Below, in pieces: positions 60,002-64,000 of a stretch of DNA of 64,000 bases. The translations under genes were made by a program, and so were the position numbers. The stretch is from Saccharothrix ecbatanensis (GTDB taxonomy: Bacteria; Actinomycetota; Actinomycetes; Mycobacteriales; Pseudonocardiaceae), in NCBI RefSeq assembly GCF_014205015.1, contig NZ_JACHMO010000001.1, positions 2,046,001 through 2,110,000 on the forward strand, written 5' to 3'. The notes under the pieces are model-generated. The model was not told where the DNA came from, did no database searches, and was given only the letters and a program-made list of their open reading frames with translations. Each line of letters starts with the position of its first letter. Position 1 is the stretch's first letter.

Positions 60002-60862
60002 TCACCCTGTGCAGTTGGGGACCGCGGGAGTGCTGCCGACGCAGTTGTTCGGCGTGTTGGCGGTGATGGGGGAGTTGGTGGTGGTCATCGTGCCGCCTTG
60101 GCGGTACACGCCGCCGGCGCCCAGGAGCAGCGCGTGGTTGTCGGTCACGGCGGTCTGGGTGAGGGTCGTCGCGGTGGACTGGATCGCGGAGATGCCGCCA
60201 CCGCGCCCCGCGGTGTTGCCGGTGATGAACAGCGGGCTGCCGGAGACACCGGTGACCGTCAGCGTGCCGCGGAGACCGTTGTAGATGCCGCCGCCGTCGC
60301 CAAGGGTGACGTTGCCGGACACCGGGCTGTTGGTGAACGTCGCGGCGGGTGCGGTCCCGGACGGGGTGTCCGCGTTGGCGAGACCGCCGCCGTCGCCCGA
60401 GGCGGTGTTGCCGGTCAGGGTGCTCCCGGTGAGGGTGACCGCGCCGCGGTTGAGGATGCCGCCGCCGTCGCCGAGCACGTTGCCCCGGGTGAACGCCACC
60501 CCGGTCGTCAGCGTCAGGCTGCCGGTCGGGCTGACCTCGGCGATCCGGAACAGGCCGAGGCCCAGCGGCGAGTCGTTGGTGACGGTGGCGGGACCGACCA
60601 TCTCGATCGGCGTGGTGATCACCGGCAGCGCGTTCGACGGGCCACCGTGCGCGGTGGTCATCCGGTACGTGCACCCTCCCGCCAGCGCGAGGGTGTCCGA
60701 GGTGGCCGTGGAGTTGGCCAGGTTCACCGCCGCGACCAGGGCGTTCTCGGTGCAGGCGACGGGGATGGTGATGGCCTGGGCCATCGGTGGGAAGGCGACC
60801 AGACCCCCGGCCATGATGGTGGCGCCGAACAGGGCTTGGACTGTGGTGCGGATGCTGCGCAT
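60002..60862 (-). CDS. Exported parallel beta-helix protein
   Basis: A 286-aa secreted protein from ATG 60862 (AGGAAA upstream). The signal peptide ends PPMAQA. The mature protein opens ITIPVACTENALVAAVNLANSTATSDTLALAGGCTYRM, the entry seen in polymorphic-membrane/right-handed beta-helix proteins. It then has repeated strands with GDGGGILN, GDGGGLAN, GDGGGIYN and GRGGGIS turns, which mark coils of a parallel beta-helix. No catalytic residues of pectate lyases can be assigned. Probably an extracellular adhesive or carbohydrate-binding protein; four Cys may form disulfides. Confidence 0.75.
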   Translation of the reverse strand: MRSIRTTVQALFGATIMAGGLVAFPPMAQAITIPVACTENALVAAVNLANSTATSDTLALAGGCTYRMTTAHGGPSNALPVITTPIEMVGPATVTNDSPLGLGLFRIAEVSPTGSLTLTTGVAFTRGNVLGDGGGILNRGAVTLTGSTLTGNTASGDGGGLANADTPSGTAPAATFTNSPVSGNVTLGDGGGIYNGLRGTLTVTGVSGSPLFITGNTAGRGGGISAIQSTATTLTQTAVTDNHALLLGAGGVYRQGGTMTTTNSPITANTPNNCVGSTPAVPNCTG

Positions 60863-60995
60863 GACGACTTCATTTCCTGGAGCACGATTGTGGATGACCT
60901 TGGCGGCACGCCGGTGGCAAAAACAATGCGGATGGCGTGCGCGTGCATCAGCACGATTCGAGTGGTGCTGTTCAGCCAATGATGTTCATCCATGC

Positions 60996-61057
60996 AAAAG
61001 ACCTCGGTAGTGCGAATCCTCCGCGATCGAAACGGGAGGACTCATGCCACCGAGGTC
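60996..61057 (-). terminator. Rho-independent terminator of the hydrolase operon
   Basis: On the minus strand, arms at 61057-61049 and 61008-61000 (GACCTCGGT type, 9 bp) enclose a second stem (GTCCTCC/GGAGGAT type), and the hairpin is followed by TTTT (60999-60996). It closes the GH3-EEP/serine hydrolase operon, whose stop codon is at 61156. Confidence 0.75.
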
Positions 61058-61155
61058 CTGGGTAACTCCTTTCAACCTATACCTTCGTCGGATCGACCGA
61101 TACCGTAGTCGCCCGAATGGGCGTAACTGCTCGGCGTTCCCGAAAGTATTCCACG

Positions 61156-63186
61156 TCAGCGGTCCAGGAGGGCCCTGGCCAGGTCGTCCGCCACGGCGTG
61201 CCGGTACGGGTTGGTCGCGGGACCGGCCGCGGTCGGGTGCACGCGGTTGGTCATCAGGAGGACGAAGGCACGGCTGTCCGGGTCGATGACCAGCGACGTT
61301 CCGGTGTACCCGGTGTGGCCGATCGTGTAGGGCGTGGCGAGCATGCCCATGAACGCGGGCTTGTTCAGGTCGAGGCCCAGCCCGCGGTCGGCGCCGGGAA
61401 TGGCGGCGTTGCCGTTCCTGGTCATTTCCCGGACGCTTTCCGGCCGCAACACGCGCCGGTCGCCGTACTGGCCGCCGTTGAGCAGCATCTGGGCGAACAC
61501 CGCGAGATCGTGGGCGGTGGAGAAGACGCCGGCGTGCCCTGCCGTTCCACCGAGGTACCAGGAAGTGGAATCGTGCACCTCGCCCCAGATCAGCCCGCGC
61601 GAACCACGCACGTACTGGGTGGGCGCGATGCGTGGACGCAGGTGCGACGGCGGGTTGTACATGGTGTCGTGCAGGGAAAGCGGCTCGGTGATCTCCGTTG
61701 CCACGAGCTCCGGCAGTGACCGCCCGGTGACCCGTTCCAGCACCTTGCCGATCACGATGAGGCTCAGGTCCGAGTAGACGTACCGCGTCCCCGGCTGCGC
61801 CCGCAGTGCCACCGCGTAGATCGCCGCCAGCCGCTGCTCGACCGTCGGGTACGACCCGATCGCCAGACCCGCGGGGAGACCGGAGGTGTGGGTCAGCAAC
61901 TGCCTGAGGGTGACGTCCTGCTTGCCGTTCTGGCCGAACTCGGGCAGGTAACGGGCGGCGGGCGCGTCGAGTTCGATCAGGCCGCCCTCCACCAGCCGCA
62001 GGGCGACCACGGTGGTGAACAGCTTCGAGATCGACGCCACGTCGAAGATGGTGTCCTCGCGCATGGGGATCCGTTGGTCCGGCGGCAGTTCCGCGCCGTC
62101 GGTCCCGAAGCGCAGCGCGTCACCCACCGCCGCGTGTTCGACGATCACACCGTTGCGCGCGGCCAGCACCACACCGCCCGGGTACGCCTGCGGGGCGGCC
62201 GTCACGCCCGCCTCGACGTCGGGCACCAGCCGTTCCACGTGCTCGGCGGCCAGCCCGGCCTGGTGCGCCGGGCCGTACCGCAAGCGCTGGTGCGGGAGCG
62301 CCCCGTCCCACGGTGACCCGTGCCGCCGCGAGATGGCCAACTCGGCCAGCACCGGCAGGTGGTCCGACGCGTCGGTCGTGATCACCCGCGTGTCGCGGAC
62401 CCGCGCCGGGTAGCCCGCGGCGACGTAGTCGATGCGCTTGGTGGGCGCCTGCGCCGGGTACGTCATGCCCGGCGACGCCGGATCGGTCATCGCCCACGCG
62501 TCGACCAGTTCCGTCCACAGTGGAGCGAGTTCCGGTGCGGTCGGGATCGCGTTGAAGTCGCCGAGCAGCACCCTCGCCTTGCCCCGATCCTCGGCCATCA
62601 CCCGCAGCATGTCGGCGACCTGCGCCCGGCGCACCGCCGGATCGGCGCGGTAGTCGAGGTGCGTGTTGTAGACGTGCACGCGTTCACCGCGCACGTTCAG
62701 CTCGACCTCGGGGAAGCCCGGCGCCGGCTCGGGCGTCGGGTTCGGCACCTGTGTGGACAGCCGGGTGATCGAGTGGTTCTCCGCCGCGACGATCGGGTGC
62801 CGGCTGAGCACCGCCACGCCGAACTGCCGCCGAGGCTGGCCCGGCTCCACCGGGTCGAGGTCGTAGATCGGCGCGAAGTAGACGTCCATGCCGACCGCCG
62901 CCGCCAGTTCCGCCGCCTGGTCCCGCCACTCGCTGCGGGCCATCCAGTGGACGTCCACCTCCTGCAACCCGACCACGTCGACGTCGGCCGCCTTGATGTC
63001 CGCGGCCACGCGTGCCAGGTCGAGCCTGCCGTCCACGCCGATTCCGGTGTGGATGTTGTAGGACATCACGGTCAGCGGCACCGACGGCAGGCCAGGGGCA
63101 GTGCCCTCTTGGCCTACTGCGGACGGACTCGTGACCAGCAGCCCGCACAGGGTGGCGGTCAGCAGTCGGCGGACGGCGTGGCGCAT
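61156..63186 (-). CDS. Exported fusion of EEP nuclease/phosphatase and serine hydrolase
   Basis: A 676-aa protein with signal peptide (ends ~25, AVGQE). Residues ~35-290 are an endonuclease/exonuclease/phosphatase domain with the usual motifs: MSYNIHTG, LQEVDVHW (metal Glu), YNTHLDYR, LLGDFNAIPTAPE (Asp/Asn) and DASDHLPVLAEL (Asp-His). Residues ~310-676 are a class C beta-lactamase-like serine hydrolase: nucleophile motif SISK in DVASISKLFTTVV, YSD (YxN-like), and HTG-type third motif in IGHTGYTGTS. Both active sites look intact. The gene starts 4 bp after a NagZ-like GH3 gene, similar to the nagZ-amiE neighbourhood of Bacillus. Extracellular cell-wall or nucleotide recycling is inferred. Confidence 0.85.
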   Translation of the reverse strand: MRHAVRRLLTATLCGLLVTSPSAVGQEGTAPGLPSVPLTVMSYNIHTGIGVDGRLDLARVAADIKAADVDVVGLQEVDVHWMARSEWRDQAAELAAAVGMDVYFAPIYDLDPVEPGQPRRQFGVAVLSRHPIVAAENHSITRLSTQVPNPTPEPAPGFPEVELNVRGERVHVYNTHLDYRADPAVRRAQVADMLRVMAEDRGKARVLLGDFNAIPTAPELAPLWTELVDAWAMTDPASPGMTYPAQAPTKRIDYVAAGYPARVRDTRVITTDASDHLPVLAELAISRRHGSPWDGALPHQRLRYGPAHQAGLAAEHVERLVPDVEAGVTAAPQAYPGGVVLAARNGVIVEHAAVGDALRFGTDGAELPPDQRIPMREDTIFDVASISKLFTTVVALRLVEGGLIELDAPAARYLPEFGQNGKQDVTLRQLLTHTSGLPAGLAIGSYPTVEQRLAAIYAVALRAQPGTRYVYSDLSLIVIGKVLERVTGRSLPELVATEITEPLSLHDTMYNPPSHLRPRIAPTQYVRGSRGLIWGEVHDSTSWYLGGTAGHAGVFSTAHDLAVFAQMLLNGGQYGDRRVLRPESVREMTRNGNAAIPGADRGLGLDLNKPAFMGMLATPYTIGHTGYTGTSLVIDPDSRAFVLLMTNRVHPTAAGPATNPYRHAVADDLARALLDR

Positions 63187-63190
63187 CGGT

Positions 63191-64000
63191 TCAGTTCTCC
63201 CAGGTCAGGCCGTGGCCGAACGGGTACAGCGCGGTCGAGGGGTCGCCCGCGACCGGGATGGTGACGGGCAGTTTCCCGACCGGCGCGTTCTCCCCGTAGA
63301 GCACCCGCACCGCGGACTCCACCGAGACGGCCGTGTACGAGTAGGTGGCGAGGTAGGTCGGCGCGTCGGGGAAGTGCGCGATGTCGTACGGGTCCCGGAC
63401 CGCGATGACGACGACCGGCTTTCCGGTGCCCAGCAGCGCTTTCACGAGGTTCTGCTGGCCGACGTCGGTCCACGCCTTGTTGGTGGCGACGATGGTCAGG
63501 TCGGCCGCGCCCGCACCGGCCACCGCCCGGTCGATCGTGGCCCGGTTCGGGTTCGCGCCGGTGACCAGCGAGGTCGTCGTCGCCGAACGCTGGCCGACCG
63601 CCGTGGCGAGCCGTTGCGGCACGGGATCGGCGGTGGTTCCCCAGCCGGTGGTGAAGACCGATGCCGGGCGGGTGGTCAGCGGGAGGACGGCGGCGGAGTT
63701 GCGCACGAGCGTCGTGGTCCGGTCCGTGATCTGCTGCGCGGTCCGCTTGTTGTGCTCGGTCCCGACCACGTCAGGCAGCACGGCCGGATCGGCGAACTGG
63801 CCGCCGAACAGCCCACGTCCGGCCTTCATCCGCAGGATCCGGGTGACCGACTGGTCGATGCGGTCCTCGGTCAGCTCGCCGCCGCGCACCGCCGCCAGCA
63901 CCGCGTTGTACGCGACGTCGATGTTCGGCGGCATCAGCAACTGGTCGACGCCCGCCTTCAGCGCCAGCACCGGAACGCGGTCGTCGCCGTACTTCTGCCG
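63191..64000 (-). CDS. GH3 beta-N-acetylglucosaminidase-like protein (5' end cut)
   Basis: The frame is open to the right window edge, so only the last ~269 residues are seen; the GTG at 63970 is internal. The visible part begins in the end of the GH3 catalytic barrel (ALKAGVDQLLMPPNIDVAYNAVLAAVRGGELTEDRIDQSVTRILRMKAGRGLF) and continues with the C-terminal alpha/beta sandwich (RNSAAVLPLTTRPASVFTTGWG...VIAVRDPYDIAHFPDAPTYLATYS), ending in YPFGHGLTWEN. This two-domain form is the Gram-positive NagZ/NagA type that cleaves GlcNAc from peptidoglycan fragments. The catalytic residues lie outside the window. It is the first visible gene of the operon with the EEP-hydrolase fusion. Confidence 0.8.
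   Translation of the reverse strand, partial: RQKYGDDRVPVLALKAGVDQLLMPPNIDVAYNAVLAAVRGGELTEDRIDQSVTRILRMKAGRGLFGGQFADPAVLPDVVGTEHNKRTAQQITDRTTTLVRNSAAVLPLTTRPASVFTTGWGTTADPVPQRLATAVGQRSATTTSLVTGANPNRATIDRAVAGAGAADLTIVATNKAWTDVGQQNLVKALLGTGKPVVVIAVRDPYDIAHFPDAPTYLATYSYTAVSVESAVRVLYGENAPVGKLPVTIPVAGDPSTALYPFGHGLTWEN

Overview
The window is high-GC DNA with strong third-position GC bias, many GTG/TTG starts, 4-bp stop/start overlaps, an ECF SigK/RskA pair, DUF3558 lipoproteins, a SARP regulator and a kinase-WD40 giant. This points to a filamentous actinomycete, most likely Pseudonocardiaceae (Saccharothrix/Lentzea/Actinosynnema-like). That placement is inferred from gene content and codon style, not from a marker gene.

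Layout. 1-5.6 kb: a MOSC protein cut by the window edge, a GNAT acetyltransferase, an EF-hand protein, a DUF3558 lipoprotein, and an ABC exporter behind a perfect LacI-type operator, followed by a methyltransferase remnant. 5.6-18.4 kb: a sialoglycan-use locus. It holds a FadR-type GntR regulator, a DHDPS/NanA-family lyase, a GH42 beta-galactosidase, two secreted GH33 sialidases (one with LamG), and a dipeptide-type ABC importer with a permease-ATPase fusion. A near-identical 20-bp operator lies before both the lyase/galactosidase pair and the importer-sialidase operon. 18.4-23.3 kb: an FHA-like protein and a 1369-aa Ser/Thr kinase-nSTAND-WD40 protein. 23.4-36.5 kb: small membrane and lipoproteins, a 1422-aa subtilase, a Cys-rich HTH regulator divergent from doxX-folE, TerC behind a probable yybP-ykoY manganese riboswitch, an SMI1/KNR4-like protein and several conserved hypotheticals.

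36-40.5 kb is a compact SigK regulon: a DUF4383 membrane protein, sigK, rskA, a membrane-anchored molybdopterin oxidoreductase and a fasciclin lipoprotein. Three promoters share CAATCC-N16-CGAA, and one of them makes the oxidoreductase mRNA probably leaderless.

41.7-54.9 kb is the highlight. A SARP regulator is divergent from a lactazole-type thiopeptide operon that is not otherwise described to my knowledge. It starts with a 53-aa precursor with leader ...RDAVALPETGA and a Ser/Cys-rich core ending in a run of four Cys. Then come a LanB-type glutamylation enzyme, a pyridine-synthase-like SpaB_C protein, a ThiF-like partner, a YcaO cyclodehydratase, an extra nitroreductase-like protein, and a fused eliminase-dehydrogenase. 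All six enzyme genes overlap by 4 bp. Downstream are a short acidic protein, an MFS transporter, a broken flavoenzyme gene, a small independent ORF, and two atypical tRNAs. One of these is an unusual tRNA-Glu(UUC) keeping U72/A73; LanB-type enzymes use glutamyl-tRNA as substrate. The other has a CAG anticodon in a class I body.

55-64 kb holds secreted and cell-wall functions: a lipoprotein, a GH43 hydrolase, an LAXTG-type surface protein with a Pro/Thr/Glu stalk, a beta-helix exported protein, and an operon of a GH3 (NagZ-like, cut by the window end) plus an unusual fusion of an endonuclease/exonuclease/phosphatase domain with a serine hydrolase, suggesting cell-wall or nutrient recycling.
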